From: Sporosarcina aquimarina
GTDB taxonomy: Bacteria; Bacillota; Bacilli; Bacillales_A; Planococcaceae
Assembly: GCF_019748715.1 (NCBI RefSeq)
Contig: NZ_JACLBZ010000039.1
Span: 62,001 to 126,000, forward strand
Length of the DNA: 64,000 bases
Direction of reading: 5' to 3'
Position 1 is the first letter of the stretch, and each line of letters starts with the position of its first letter. Under the pieces are notes generated by a model. The model had not been told where the DNA came from. It worked only from the letters and a program-made list of their open reading frames with translations, and made no database searches. The translations under genes and the position numbers were made by a program. Below, piece after piece: positions 53,789 to 62,530 of the stretch.

Positions 53789-54334
53789 ATGACAAATTCT
53801 ACAATTAAAAAACTTAAGGCATTTAATCTATTACAGTGGATCGAAGATAATAAAAATGAGTTAAAGCCACCTGTCAACAACAAAGTTTTATGGGAAGACT
53901 CAGAGTTTATTTGTATGATTTTAGGCGGACCGAACAGAAGACGTGATTTTCATGTGGACCCTTCTGAAGAATTTTTCTACCAAATTAAAGGCAGTTGCTA
54001 TGTAGAGGTTATTAATTTCGAAGGAAAGCGCGAAGTAGTAGAAGTAAAAGAAGGGGAAGTATTTATGCTTCCAGCTATGATGCCACACTCTCCTCATCGC
54101 GTAGCGGATACGTATGGACTGGTGATCGAGCGTAAACGAGACGAGGGAGAACTCGAAGATTTCGTTTGGTTCTGTGAAAACTGTGATCAGCAAATGCATA
54201 AAAAGACGGTTCAGCTGACAAATATTGAAACACAGGTTAAAGGTGCAATCGAGGAGTTTAATAGTAGCGAAGAGCTTCGTACATGTGATAATTGCGGTCA
54301 CGTAATGTCTGAAGAAGTAGGTTTGTGGAAATGA
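53789..54334 (+). CDS. nbaC: 3-hydroxyanthranilate 3,4-dioxygenase
   Basis: Iron(II) dioxygenase that opens the ring of 3-hydroxyanthranilate to 2-amino-3-carboxymuconate semialdehyde (ACMS). The 181-residue cupin has metal ligands His55 and Glu61 in 'RRDFHVDPSEEFFYQ' and His100 in 'MMPHSPHR', and a C-terminal rubredoxin-like site with Cys129, Cys132, Cys166 and Cys169, present in the bacterial single-cupin form. GGAGGG lies 9 nt before the ATG. It is the first gene of an eight-gene operon and overlaps the ACMS decarboxylase gene by 4 bp. Confidence 0.95.
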   Translation: MTNSTIKKLKAFNLLQWIEDNKNELKPPVNNKVLWEDSEFICMILGGPNRRRDFHVDPSEEFFYQIKGSCYVEVINFEGKREVVEVKEGEVFMLPAMMPHSPHRVADTYGLVIERKRDEGELEDFVWFCENCDQQMHKKTVQLTNIETQVKGAIEEFNSSEELRTCDNCGHVMSEEVGLWK

Positions 54335-55341
54335 GAGTAGACTTTCATACACATATCATTCCTGAAGATATCCCTAATTTCGTTGAGAAATTCGGTGGAG
54401 GTCGTTGGCCTACTTTAGAAAAAACTTGCTCTTGCGGCGCGAATATTATGGTCGAAGGCAAGGTGTTTAGAGAAGTGACGGATCAAGTTTGGAGTCCTGA
54501 AAAGCGCATTGAGGATATGGATGCGGAAGGTGTAGATATTCAAGTTCTCTCTCCCATTCCTGTAACGTTTTCTTATTGGGCAGATGGGCAACAAGCAGAA
54601 GAAATGTCTAAAATACAAAATGATTTTATTGCTGAAACTGTAAAGAAGTATCCAGATCGTTTTATCGGGCTGGGCACGGTTCCTTTACAAGACGTTGAAG
54701 TTTCAATCCGTGAAATGGAAAGATGCGTCAAAGACCTTGGTTTAAAAGGCATAGAAATCGGTACGAATATCAATGGGAAGAATTTGGATGATCCAGATTT
54801 TACAAAGTTCTTTGAAATGGCAGAGAAGTGGGAAGTTCCGTTGTTTGTTCATCCGTGGGAAACGCTCGGTAAAGAAAGAATGCCACGACATAATTTTATG
54901 TACACAGTCGGCATGCCAAGTGAAACAGCCTTAGCTGCTGCCAGCTTGATTAATGGAGGCGTAATGGAAAAGTTCCCTCGATTGAAAGTGTGTTTTGCAC
55001 ACGGAGGAGGCTCTTTCCCATATATCTTGCCACGTCTGGATCAGGGGTGGAAAGTTTGGCCTCATTTGAGACAAACAACTGAACTGCCTAGTTACTATGC
55101 AAAGAACTTCTATTTCGATTCTTTGAACTACGATCCTTTAAATCTTAATTATTTAATTGATCGTTTCGGTTATGAAAAAATTGTAATGGGTTCAGATTAT
55201 CCATTCTTATTACGCGAAATTCCTCCAGGGAAAGTTGTCGACGAAACGGTTAATTTAACTGATGAACAAAGAGAAGCGATTCTAGGGAGAAACGCATTGG
55301 AGTTCTTAAACATATCAGTAAAGGAAGAGATGAAAAAATGA
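54331..55341 (+). CDS. nbaD: 2-amino-3-carboxymuconate-6-semialdehyde decarboxylase (ACMSD)
   Basis: Zinc-dependent amidohydrolase-fold decarboxylase converting ACMS to 2-aminomuconate semialdehyde, diverting it from quinolinate. The 336-residue chain starts 'MRVDFHTHIIPED' with the HxH metal pair (His6, His8); further ligands are in 'PLFVHPWET' and 'MGSDYPF' (Asp), with 'CFAHGGGSFPYILPR' supplying the catalytic His and Arg region. The ATG at 54331 overlaps the nbaC stop by 4 bp; a GTG two codons earlier is possible. Translation is coupled to nbaC and to the next gene. Confidence 0.93.
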   Translation: MRVDFHTHIIPEDIPNFVEKFGGGRWPTLEKTCSCGANIMVEGKVFREVTDQVWSPEKRIEDMDAEGVDIQVLSPIPVTFSYWADGQQAEEMSKIQNDFIAETVKKYPDRFIGLGTVPLQDVEVSIREMERCVKDLGLKGIEIGTNINGKNLDDPDFTKFFEMAEKWEVPLFVHPWETLGKERMPRHNFMYTVGMPSETALAAASLINGGVMEKFPRLKVCFAHGGGSFPYILPRLDQGWKVWPHLRQTTELPSYYAKNFYFDSLNYDPLNLNYLIDRFGYEKIVMGSDYPFLLREIPPGKVVDETVNLTDEQREAILGRNALEFLNISVKEEMKK

Positions 55342-55784
55342 CACCTGAAGAAAAACTAAAAGAGTTAGGGTTGGAGTTACCTCCATTACGTCCCTCACTT
55401 GGAGATTATGTCCGGTGCGTTCGCACGGGAAATCTATTGTTCACTGCTGGGCAAGGAGTAGATCAGTACCACGGTAAACTGGGAAGAGATTTGACTGTCG
55501 AAGAAGGTTACCTGGCAGCTCAGCAATCTATGCTGAATTTGATAAGCGTAGTCAAAGAAGAAATTGGAGAACTAAGTAAGGTAAAGCAATTTGTAAAAGT
55601 TCTGGGCATGGTCAATAGTACAGAAGATTTTACAGATCAGCCTAAAGTGATGAACGGTGCTTCCGATTTAATTGGAAAAGTATTTGGTGAAAAGGGTAAG
55701 CATGGGCGGTCGGCAGTTGGAATGTCACAGCTCCCTAACAATACAGCAATAGAAATTGAGATGATCATCGAGATCGAAGAGTAG
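55338..55784 (+). CDS. nbaF: RidA-family protein, predicted 2-aminomuconate deaminase
   Basis: A 148-residue YjgF/RidA-like protein of the YjgH branch. The segments 'VRTGNLLFTAGQGVDQYHGK' and 'KVLGMVNSTEDFTDQPKVMN', and 'AVGMSQLPNNTAIEIEMII' near the end, are typical; the last carries the pattern aligned with the RidA active-site Glu. In the 3-hydroxyanthranilate and 2-nitrobenzoate pathways a RidA homologue hydrolyses 2-aminomuconate to 4-oxalocrotonate and ammonia. The same role is inferred here from the operon. It overlaps the ACMSD gene by 4 bp. Confidence 0.88.
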   Translation: MTPEEKLKELGLELPPLRPSLGDYVRCVRTGNLLFTAGQGVDQYHGKLGRDLTVEEGYLAAQQSMLNLISVVKEEIGELSKVKQFVKVLGMVNSTEDFTDQPKVMNGASDLIGKVFGEKGKHGRSAVGMSQLPNNTAIEIEMIIEIEE

Positions 55785-55794
55785 GAGGAAGATC

Positions 55795-57264
55795 ATGGCT
55801 AACGAATTAGTAGCAGACAATACGACTGTCCAAGATGCAAAGCTATTTATTGATGGACAGTATGTAGACGCAATTTCAGGAGAAACTTTCGATACAATCA
55901 ACCCTGCAACCAACCAAAAGCTTGCTACGGTGGCGAAAGGCGGAGAGGAAGACGCCAACCGTGCGATTGAAGCTGCGCATAAAGCGTTCGCAAGCGGCGT
56001 TTGGAGCAATATGCCGGTTGAAAAACGTTCCGAAATATTGTGCCGGATGGCTGATTTGATTCTGGAAAAAGTCGAACAACTTGCTTATGTAGAGACGTTG
56101 GACGTCGGAAAACCAATTCGCGAAAGCCGCGAATTTGATATCCCGCGTGCTGCATCAAACTTCCGCTTCTTTGCTGAGATGGCGAAGTATATGGTACACG
56201 AACATTATGACATGGCTAACCACATGTCCTACGTACAATACGCTCCGGCGGGTGTTACTAGCTTGATCATTCCTTGGAATCTTCCGTTCATGCAAATGAC
56301 ATGGAAAGCATCAGCTGCATTGGCGGCAGGAAATACTGTCGTTATTAAACCGGCTTCCGACACACCTTTAAGTGCAGTTTTGCTTGGTGAAATTGCAAAT
56401 GAAGCGGGCTTGCCTCCAGGCGTTTTGAATATTATAACAGGTCCTGGAAGTACAGTCGGAACGGTGATGGCGAAGCATCCCTATGTCCAGCGTATCTCGT
56501 TTGTAGGTGAATCGGAAACCGGAAAGACTGTTATGCGAAATGCAGCAGAAAACCTAACACCGGTTTCATTGGAGTTAGGTGGAAAGTCAGCAAATATCGT
56601 ATTCGAAGATGCTGATTTAGACGAAGCGGTGGTAGGATCTATTGAAGCGATCTTCCGTAATCAAGGAGAAATTTGTTTGGCAGGTTCCCGAATTCTTGTA
56701 CAGGAAGGTATTTATGAGAAGTTTCTTGAAAAGTTTGTTGCCGCAGTAAAAAACATTAAGGTTGGCGATCCAACAGATGAATCTACAGACATGGGCGCTC
56801 TTGTGTCAAAAAGTCATTTAAAAGAAGTGGCAGACTATGTGCAAATTGGTCTTGATGAAGGAGCTAAACTTGCTTATGGCGGTAAGATGGTAGAGAGCCT
56901 GCCAGAAGGAAACTTCTATGAACCGACTGTCCTGTATGATGTGCATAATAAAATGCGTGTGGCACAGGAGGAAATATTCGGACCAGTGCCTGTGATCATT
57001 CCTTTCAAAACAGAAGAAGAAGCAATAGAAATCGCAAACGACTCTATCTATGGTCTGGCGGGAGTTGTCTGGACGAATGATCTACGACGCGGTCAGCGTG
57101 TGACATCTCAAGTACACTCCGGTCTATTGTGGGTAAACTGCTGGTACGTCCGTGATTTACGCACTCCATTCGGAGGGGCAAAAGCGAGCGGGATAGGAAG
57201 AGAAGGCGGCCGTCACAGTTTTGATTTCTATACCGAAGCGAAGACTATTACGATAAAAAAATAA
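55795..57264 (+). CDS. nbaE: 2-aminomuconate-6-semialdehyde dehydrogenase
   Basis: NAD-dependent aldehyde dehydrogenase of 489 residues that oxidises 2-aminomuconate semialdehyde to 2-aminomuconate. Catalytic residues are Cys294 in 'NQGEICLAGSRI' and Glu260 in 'VSLELGGKSANIVFED'; the oxyanion Asn is in 'IIPWNLPFMQMTWK', and the cofactor region 'FVGESETGKTVMRNA' is present. Closely related enzymes oxidise 2-hydroxymuconate semialdehyde; the substrate is chosen from the operon. AGGAGG lies 6 nt before the ATG, 10 bp after the deaminase gene. Confidence 0.92.
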   Translation: MANELVADNTTVQDAKLFIDGQYVDAISGETFDTINPATNQKLATVAKGGEEDANRAIEAAHKAFASGVWSNMPVEKRSEILCRMADLILEKVEQLAYVETLDVGKPIRESREFDIPRAASNFRFFAEMAKYMVHEHYDMANHMSYVQYAPAGVTSLIIPWNLPFMQMTWKASAALAAGNTVVIKPASDTPLSAVLLGEIANEAGLPPGVLNIITGPGSTVGTVMAKHPYVQRISFVGESETGKTVMRNAAENLTPVSLELGGKSANIVFEDADLDEAVVGSIEAIFRNQGEICLAGSRILVQEGIYEKFLEKFVAAVKNIKVGDPTDESTDMGALVSKSHLKEVADYVQIGLDEGAKLAYGGKMVESLPEGNFYEPTVLYDVHNKMRVAQEEIFGPVPVIIPFKTEEEAIEIANDSIYGLAGVVWTNDLRRGQRVTSQVHSGLLWVNCWYVRDLRTPFGGAKASGIGREGGRHSFDFYTEAKTITIKK

Positions 57265-57274
57265 ACGAACAGCG

Positions 57275-57305
57275 AAAGGTGGCATTGCGCCCGCCTTTTG
57301 TTGTT
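57275..57305 (+). terminator. Hairpin inside the nba operon, possible attenuator
   Basis: AAAGGTGG (57275-57282) pairs with CCGCCTTT (57291-57298), with one G-T pair, followed by a T-rich stretch (TTGTTGTTTT). It lies between the dehydrogenase and hydratase genes. Confidence 0.6.
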
Positions 57306-57328
57306 TTAACGCAGGAGGATGGAGTACC

Positions 57329-58108
57329 GTGTCTACTAAAATTGAAAGTTATGCATCAGAATTATTGGAAGCAGAGAAAACATGTAAAGGGATTGCACCT
57401 TTAACGGAAAGAGATAGTTCACTGACAGTAGAAGATGCTTACCATATACAACTCGAAATGGTTAAACAGAAATTGGCCGAGGGAAAGAAAATTATTGGAA
57501 AAAAAGTTGGTCTCACAAGTGTAGCAATGCAAAAAATGTTAAATGTTGATGAGCCGGACTATGGCCATTTATATGATGATATGGAATTAAAAAATGAAAC
57601 TTCTATAAAAGTAAGTACGATGGTGGCACCGAAAGTCGAAGCCGAAATTGGTTTTGTGTTGTCAGAAGATCTGGTAGGTCCCAATGTGACCTATTTAGAC
57701 GTCATGATGGCAACGAAATATGTGGTCCCTACTATTGAGGTCATCGATAGCCGTGTTGCAGACTGGAATATTAAATTGATTGATACAGTAGCTGACAATG
57801 GATCAAGTGCAAAAGTTGTAGTAGGAGACAAACAGACTACGTTGGAAACATTGGATTTGAGAACAAATAGTATGGTGCTTTACAAAAACGATGAGTTAAT
57901 CGCGACCGGAGCAGGAGCTGCCGCACTTGGTCATCCGGCACACGCTGTTGCTTGGTTGGCGAATAAGCTGCATGATTTTGGCATCACGTTGAAAAAAGAC
58001 GAATTGATCTTACCGGGGGCGCTATCTGGGGCTGTCGTTGTAGAAGCGGGAGATACGATTAAGGCAGATTTTGGTCCGGTTGGCTCTGTCACCGTGCACT
58101 TTGAATAA
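57329..58108 (+). CDS. 2-oxopent-4-enoate hydratase
   Basis: Hydrates 2-oxopent-4-enoate to 4-hydroxy-2-oxovalerate. The 259-residue protein belongs to the MhpD/DmpE group of the fumarylacetoacetase-like fold: 'GKKVGLTSVAMQKMLNVDEP', 'VAPKVEAEIGFVLSEDL' (metal-binding Glu pair), 'TIEVIDSRVADWNIKLIDTV' and 'VVVEAGDTIKADFGPVGSV'. 'DWNIKLIDTVADN' resembles E. coli MhpD more than the decarboxylase paralogue at 60 kb, which fixes the assignment. The start is a GTG with GGAGG upstream. It is 65 bp behind the dehydrogenase gene, with a hairpin between. Confidence 0.88.
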   Translation: MSTKIESYASELLEAEKTCKGIAPLTERDSSLTVEDAYHIQLEMVKQKLAEGKKIIGKKVGLTSVAMQKMLNVDEPDYGHLYDDMELKNETSIKVSTMVAPKVEAEIGFVLSEDLVGPNVTYLDVMMATKYVVPTIEVIDSRVADWNIKLIDTVADNGSSAKVVVGDKQTTLETLDLRTNSMVLYKNDELIATGAGAAALGHPAHAVAWLANKLHDFGITLKKDELILPGALSGAVVVEAGDTIKADFGPVGSVTVHFE

Positions 58109-58137
58109 AGGATAGATGAGAAGAAGGGAGCATGACA

Positions 58138-59022
58138 ATGGAGAAAATTAAAGCAGCCATCATCGGTTCTGGAAATATCGGAACAGATTTAATGTATAAA
58201 CTAGAACGCAGTGATGTCATTGAGTTAACAGCTGTAATTGGGATCGAACCGGAGTCTGATGGACTAAAACGGGCAAAAGAGAGAGGCTACCAAGCTTTCT
58301 CTACTGGTATTCAAGCGATCATCGATCATCCTGAACTTGCGGATATTGTGTTTGATGCTACCTCTGCAAAAGCGCATATTCATCATGCCGAAGTTTTAAA
58401 AAAGTTAGGGAAGCTTGCAATTGATTTAACTCCAGCTGCCATAGGACCGTTTTTCTCTCCGGCTGTAAGCTCTGATGAGAAATCACGAGAGTTGGATAAT
58501 GTCAATATGATTACTTGTGGCGGACAGGCGACGATTCCGATCGTACATGCAGTCAATAAAGTGGCGGACGTTACATATGGAGAAATCGTTGCGACTATTT
58601 CAAGTTTAAGTGCAGGTCCGGGTACACGAGCAAATATCGATGAATTTACGATTACAACTCGTCGTGGAATTGAAGAAGTAGGCGGTGCGGATCAAGGAAA
58701 AGCACTTATCATTTTAAACCCTGCTGATCCTCCAATCTTAATGCGTGATACGATTTATTGTGAAGTGAAGAATATGGATGAAAAGGCTATACAGGAATCC
58801 ATCGAAAATATGGTAGAGACTGTCAAGGAGTATGTACCTGGGTACCGGTTAAAGCAAGCACCATTGTTTGAAGGGAACGTTGTCACAGTCTTTGTGGAAG
58901 TGGAAGGGGCTGGCGACTATTTCCCTGAGTATGCCGGGAATCTTGATATTATGACGGCAGCTGCGACGCGGGTTGCGGAGGATTTTGCACGGTCGATGCT
59001 AGAGAAAAAATCTCTCATCTAA
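58138..59022 (+). CDS. mhpF: Acetaldehyde dehydrogenase (acylating)
   Basis: Converts acetaldehyde, NAD+ and CoA to acetyl-CoA, the last step of meta-cleavage pathways. The 294-residue protein has the Rossmann motif '[17 protein letters not shown]', '[17 protein letters not shown]', the nucleophile Cys127 in '[17 protein letters not shown]' and the terminal '[20 protein letters not shown]'. It is expected to form a channelling complex with the aldolase encoded next (22 bp downstream). The ATG at 58138 is preferred because AAGGGAG lies 7 nt upstream; an ATG two codons earlier is too close to it. Confidence 0.94.
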   Translation: MEKIKAAIIGSGNIGTDLMYKLERSDVIELTAVIGIEPESDGLKRAKERGYQAFSTGIQAIIDHPELADIVFDATSAKAHIHHAEVLKKLGKLAIDLTPAAIGPFFSPAVSSDEKSRELDNVNMITCGGQATIPIVHAVNKVADVTYGEIVATISSLSAGPGTRANIDEFTITTRRGIEEVGGADQGKALIILNPADPPILMRDTIYCEVKNMDEKAIQESIENMVETVKEYVPGYRLKQAPLFEGNVVTVFVEVEGAGDYFPEYAGNLDIMTAAATRVAEDFARSMLEKKSLI

Positions 59023-59044
59023 TGAGTCGGAAGGAGCAACGTAT

Positions 59045-60064
59045 ATGACGAAGAAGCCAATTCAAATTACAGAAGTATGTTTACGAGACGGAAGTCATAC
59101 GGTAGCACATCAATTTACGGTAGAACAAGTACGAAATGTTACCCGTGCGTTAGATGATGCAGGCATGCATTATATAGAAGTCAGTCACGGAGATGGACTA
59201 GGCGGTTCCACTGTCCAGTACGGAAAGTCATTGGTCAATGAAATGGAATTGATCGAAGCAGCCGTAGATGAATGTACGAATTCAAAGGTAGCGGTACTCC
59301 TGATTCCGGGTATTGGTACTATGAGCGAACTAAAGCAAGCGCATAAACTAGGCGCGAAACTCGTACGAGTGGCAACTCACTCAACAGAGGCAGACGTTTC
59401 TGCACAACATATTAGCCAAGCGCGTGAACTTGGAATGGAAGCGTTAGGTTTTCTGATGATGGCGCATTCTGTGCCTGTGGATAAATTGGTCGAACAAGCG
59501 AAACTTATGGAGAGTTACGGCGCACAAGCCGTCTATGTAACCGATTCAGCGGGCGCACTTTTACCTCATCAGGTAAGCGAGCGTATCAAGGCACTGCGCG
59601 GTTCATTGGATATTGAAGTCGGATTCCATGCGCACAATAATTTATCTTTAGCTGTTGCGAATACGCTTGCTGCAATCGAAGAAGGTGCTACCCGTATAGA
59701 TGGAGCGGTGCGTTGTTTAGGAGCAGGAGCTGGCAATACACAAACGGAAGTATTGTTGGCAGTAATGGATCGCATGGGTATGGATGTCGGAATTGATCTT
59801 TATAAAATGATGGATCTTGCGGAAGATATTGTAGGCCCGTTAATCCCTGGCACGCAAGAAATAAAAAAAGGGAGTCTTGCTCTTGGCTATGCTGGCGTTT
59901 ACTCGAGCTTCCTATTGCACTCGGAACGAGCGGCTGCAAGATTTGGTTTAGACCCACGCGATATCTTAATGGAACTCGGTAAAATGAAAGTGGTAGGCGG
60001 GCAAGAGGATATGATTCTGGACGTGGCCGCTGAATTGGCGAAGAAGGAGAAAGTGAGGGTATAA
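59045..60064 (+). CDS. dmpG: 4-hydroxy-2-oxovalerate aldolase
   Basis: Metal-dependent class II aldolase cleaving 4-hydroxy-2-oxovalerate to pyruvate and acetaldehyde. The 339-residue TIM barrel starts 'ITEVCLRDGSHTVAHQFT' (Arg, Asp and His of the active site), has 'VTDSAGALLPHQVSERI', and the metal-binding 'VGFHAHNNLSLAVANTLAAI' (HxH). The C-terminal helical domain that contacts the dehydrogenase is present ('SFLLHSERAAARFGLDPRDI'). AAGGAG precedes the ATG. It lies directly behind its channelling partner and 2 bp before the decarboxylase gene. Confidence 0.95.
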   Translation: MTKKPIQITEVCLRDGSHTVAHQFTVEQVRNVTRALDDAGMHYIEVSHGDGLGGSTVQYGKSLVNEMELIEAAVDECTNSKVAVLLIPGIGTMSELKQAHKLGAKLVRVATHSTEADVSAQHISQARELGMEALGFLMMAHSVPVDKLVEQAKLMESYGAQAVYVTDSAGALLPHQVSERIKALRGSLDIEVGFHAHNNLSLAVANTLAAIEEGATRIDGAVRCLGAGAGNTQTEVLLAVMDRMGMDVGIDLYKMMDLAEDIVGPLIPGTQEIKKGSLALGYAGVYSSFLLHSERAAARFGLDPRDILMELGKMKVVGGQEDMILDVAAELAKKEKVRV

Positions 60065-60066
60065 AC

Positions 60067-60858
60067 ATGACAGTACTTACAGATCGTGAAAAAGAAATTG
60101 TTGATTATTTATATACAGCAGAACGTGATGCACGAGAGGTTGTCAAAGTAACCGACAAATATTCGGAGCTGACAATTGAAGAAGCATACGAATTGCAAGA
60201 TCGTTTATTGGAACGTCGATTGCGGGAAAATAAGACGAAAAATGTAGGCGTGAAACTAGGTCTAACTAGTAAAGCCAAGCAAGTCATGATGGGGGTTGAC
60301 GAAGCAATCTACGGTTACTTACACGCCGATATGCTGTCAACAGAATGGGAGCCTATCAACTATTCAGATTTGATTCATCCAAAAGTGGAACCTGAAATTG
60401 CCTTTTTATTGGGAGCGGACTTGGAGGGTGAAGATGTTACGGCGGAAGATGTAATTAAAGCTACAAAATACGTAGCGCCCGCTTTGGAAGTAATCGATAG
60501 CCGATATAAAGACTTTAAATTCACCTTGGTCGATGTTATAGCAGATAACTGTTCATCCATAAAGTTTGTTGTAGGCAGTAAGTGGATTTCTCCAGACTCT
60601 ATCAATTTAGGGACGATCGGAATGGTTATGTCTAAAAATGGAAAAGTAATGCAAACCGGATCGAGTGCTGCGGTGTTAGGGCATCCAGCAGAAGCGATTG
60701 CTTGGTCGGTAAAAGAGTTAAGCAAACGAGGCAAAGGATTGAAAAAGGGAGATATCATTCTTAGCGGGGCGATGTCAGAAGCGATTGCATTTGAATCGGG
60801 TGACTCCGTTGTCGCACAATTCGATGGCTTAGGCAGTGTTTCAATGTATTGTAAGTGA
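60067..60858 (+). CDS. dmpH: 4-oxalocrotonate (2-oxo-3-hexenedioate) decarboxylase
   Basis: Magnesium-dependent decarboxylase of 263 residues giving 2-oxopent-4-enoate. It is a paralogue of the hydratase at 57 kb, but its segments 'VKVTDKYSELTIEEAYELQD', 'VGVKLGLTSKAKQVMMGVDE', 'LIHPKVEPEIAFLLGADL' and 'DSRYKDFKFTLVDVIADN' follow DmpH/XylI-type decarboxylases. The decarboxylase and hydratase of these pathways form a complex, fitting their presence in one operon. It is the last gene of the nba operon, 2 bp behind the aldolase gene, and is followed by a terminator. Confidence 0.9.
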   Translation: MTVLTDREKEIVDYLYTAERDAREVVKVTDKYSELTIEEAYELQDRLLERRLRENKTKNVGVKLGLTSKAKQVMMGVDEAIYGYLHADMLSTEWEPINYSDLIHPKVEPEIAFLLGADLEGEDVTAEDVIKATKYVAPALEVIDSRYKDFKFTLVDVIADNCSSIKFVVGSKWISPDSINLGTIGMVMSKNGKVMQTGSSAAVLGHPAEAIAWSVKELSKRGKGLKKGDIILSGAMSEAIAFESGDSVVAQFDGLGSVSMYCK

Positions 60859-60863
60859 TCAAT

Positions 60864-60901
60864 AAAAAGAGAGTGTGCTGATTACCAGCCCTCTCTTTTT
60901 C
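60864..60901 (+). terminator. Terminator of the nba operon
   Basis: AAAAAGAGAG (60864-60873) pairs with CTCTCTTTTT (60891-60900); GCTG/CAGC pairs inside. Confidence 0.9.
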
Positions 60902-60908
60902 ATTATAG

Positions 60909-62183
60909 ATGATAAAAGAGATGATGCGCACAGTGAATGTGAAATCTAAAGAACATACATTGCAAATAGCTTGGAAGATGCTGATTTGGCTATTACTGGC
61001 TCAAATCATGGTGTCTTTTGTAGGTAGAAGTTTAGCACCTTTGACAATCTTAATCGGTGAAGATTTATCTTTATCTAATACACAAATTGGTTTGCTTCCA
61101 GCTGCTCTTTTTCTCGGTCAATCTTTGGCTGCTATTCCTTCTGGTCTGTTAGTGGATCGTTTAGGATCAAAAAAGCAGTTATTCGGTACAATAGCCTTGC
61201 TGGGGGTTAGCTTTATCCTCATATCCTTCACTACACAATTCTACTTGTTGTTGATAGTTGTGGTGATCGGGGGCGGGGCGTATGCCGCGATGCATCCAAC
61301 GACAAATAGGGGAATCTTATATTGGTTTCCCCAGCGCAGCAGAGGGACGGCAATGGGAATAAAACAAATGGGGATTACAGCGGGCTCCGCGTTAGCTGCA
61401 ATGTTTTTACTGCCATTGGCCAAAGAGCTTGGCTGGCGTCCTGCCTTGTTTATCAGTTGCCTTGTGCTGTTAGCTGTAGGAGTGTTGGTATCCTACCGAT
61501 ATCAAGATCCAGCTGATTCTATGGCAAAAAAAGATGCGCTTTTAACTAAAGGTAAATTTCAAGAAGACTTGCGAAAAATACTGCAAAATAAACAAGTTCT
61601 TTTATTGAGTATTAGTGCGATGGGTTTACAAGGCGCACAGCTATGCCTCACTACGTACATTATTTTGTTTGCTTTTGAAAAGCTTGAGATGACACTTATT
61701 CTGGCAGGCCTATTACTCGTATTGGCTGAAATAGGCGGCTCTGTTGGCAGGGTGGCTTGGGGAACAATCAGTGATAAGTACTTTGCGGGGAACCGGATGA
61801 TCATTATGTTCATTGTAACGGTTCTGACAGGGATGTGTGCACTGGTATGTGCTGTGTTATTACCTGCAACTCCACTTATAGTTGTCTTGTGCACAGTCTT
61901 CATCTTCGGTTTTTCCATTTCAGGTTATAACGGAGTCTGGATGACAATTATAGTAGAGTTGGTGCAGAAGGAAAATTCGGGTATTGCTACAGGAGTCACT
62001 ATCACAATCAGCTCTTGGGGTGTGTTAATCATACCTCCACTTTTTGGCTATATTGTAGATATAAGCGGATCCTTTTCAAAAGGTTGGCTATTCATAGCCT
62101 CTTTAATGGCAGTTGTCGTTCTGTTACTCAAACAAACAACCAATCATACAGAAGTGAAAGGAGTGGATGAAGTTGTCGACTGA
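60909..62183 (+). CDS. MFS transporter
   Basis: Major facilitator superfamily protein of 424 residues with twelve membrane helices. 'GLLVDRLGSKKQLFG' between helices 2 and 3 is the family motif (DRxGxKx), and 'RGTAMGIKQMGITAGSALAA' is typical of the CynX/NNP-like anion and aromatic acid branches. The start is uncertain: the ATG at 60909 is only 8 bp after the terminator and has a weak ribosome binding site; ATGs at 60921 or 60924 are possible. It may carry a substrate or product of the adjacent pathway (inference), or be unrelated, since the nba terminator separates them. Confidence 0.85.
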   Translation: MIKEMMRTVNVKSKEHTLQIAWKMLIWLLLAQIMVSFVGRSLAPLTILIGEDLSLSNTQIGLLPAALFLGQSLAAIPSGLLVDRLGSKKQLFGTIALLGVSFILISFTTQFYLLLIVVVIGGGAYAAMHPTTNRGILYWFPQRSRGTAMGIKQMGITAGSALAAMFLLPLAKELGWRPALFISCLVLLAVGVLVSYRYQDPADSMAKKDALLTKGKFQEDLRKILQNKQVLLLSISAMGLQGAQLCLTTYIILFAFEKLEMTLILAGLLLVLAEIGGSVGRVAWGTISDKYFAGNRMIIMFIVTVLTGMCALVCAVLLPATPLIVVLCTVFIFGFSISGYNGVWMTIIVELVQKENSGIATGVTITISSWGVLIIPPLFGYIVDISGSFSKGWLFIASLMAVVVLLLKQTTNHTEVKGVDEVVD

Positions 62184-62478
62184 AGAGGTAGTTCAATTAC
62201 CGAACTTTGCATTCGTTCATTATTGTCATAAAACATACAGAGTTACCAATGAATTGTACCGCTGCATCGATCAGTTCTTTTCTACATACGGCATCGAGAA
62301 TAGAACTGAAAGACGAAAACATCTTCTATCATTTTTGGAATATAGCAGCATCAAACAAACGGAAAATAAGGAACTGATAAATTGGGGAGGCAAAAGGTTG
62401 AAGAGTGAAATGGAGTCGTATTTAGAAGACTCCTTTGTTGTCTTATATATGAGAGAAAAAGCAGGATCTCCCGATTAA
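62167..62478 (+). CDS. Hypothetical protein
   Basis: A 103-residue protein, mostly helical and basic, without a signal peptide, membrane segment or motif that I recognise. It overlaps the end of the MFS gene by 17 bp, and AAAGGAG is appropriately placed upstream if translation starts at the TTG at 62173 rather than the ATG at 62167. Overlap and ribosome binding site support a real, co-transcribed gene; function unknown. Confidence 0.6.
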   Translation: MKLSTEEVVQLPNFAFVHYCHKTYRVTNELYRCIDQFFSTYGIENRTERRKHLLSFLEYSSIKQTENKELINWGGKRLKSEMESYLEDSFVVLYMREKAGSPD

Positions 62479-62482
62479 ACAA

Positions 62483-62527
62483 AAGCCGCCCGAAAAGTCA
62501 GATGAAATGACTTCTCAGACGGCCTTC
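62483..62527 (-). terminator. Terminator of the small membrane protein gene
   Basis: On the minus strand a stem with AAGGCCG/CGGCTT-like outer arms and an AAGTCA/TGACTT inner stem ends in TTTTGTTT. Confidence 0.7.
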
Positions 62528-62530
62528 ACA

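Noticed and set aside
57329..60858. Treating the two fumarylacetoacetase-fold genes as a simple duplication
   Set aside because: Their motif sets differ: one follows MhpD-type hydratases, the other DmpH-type decarboxylases. Both activities are required by the pathway.
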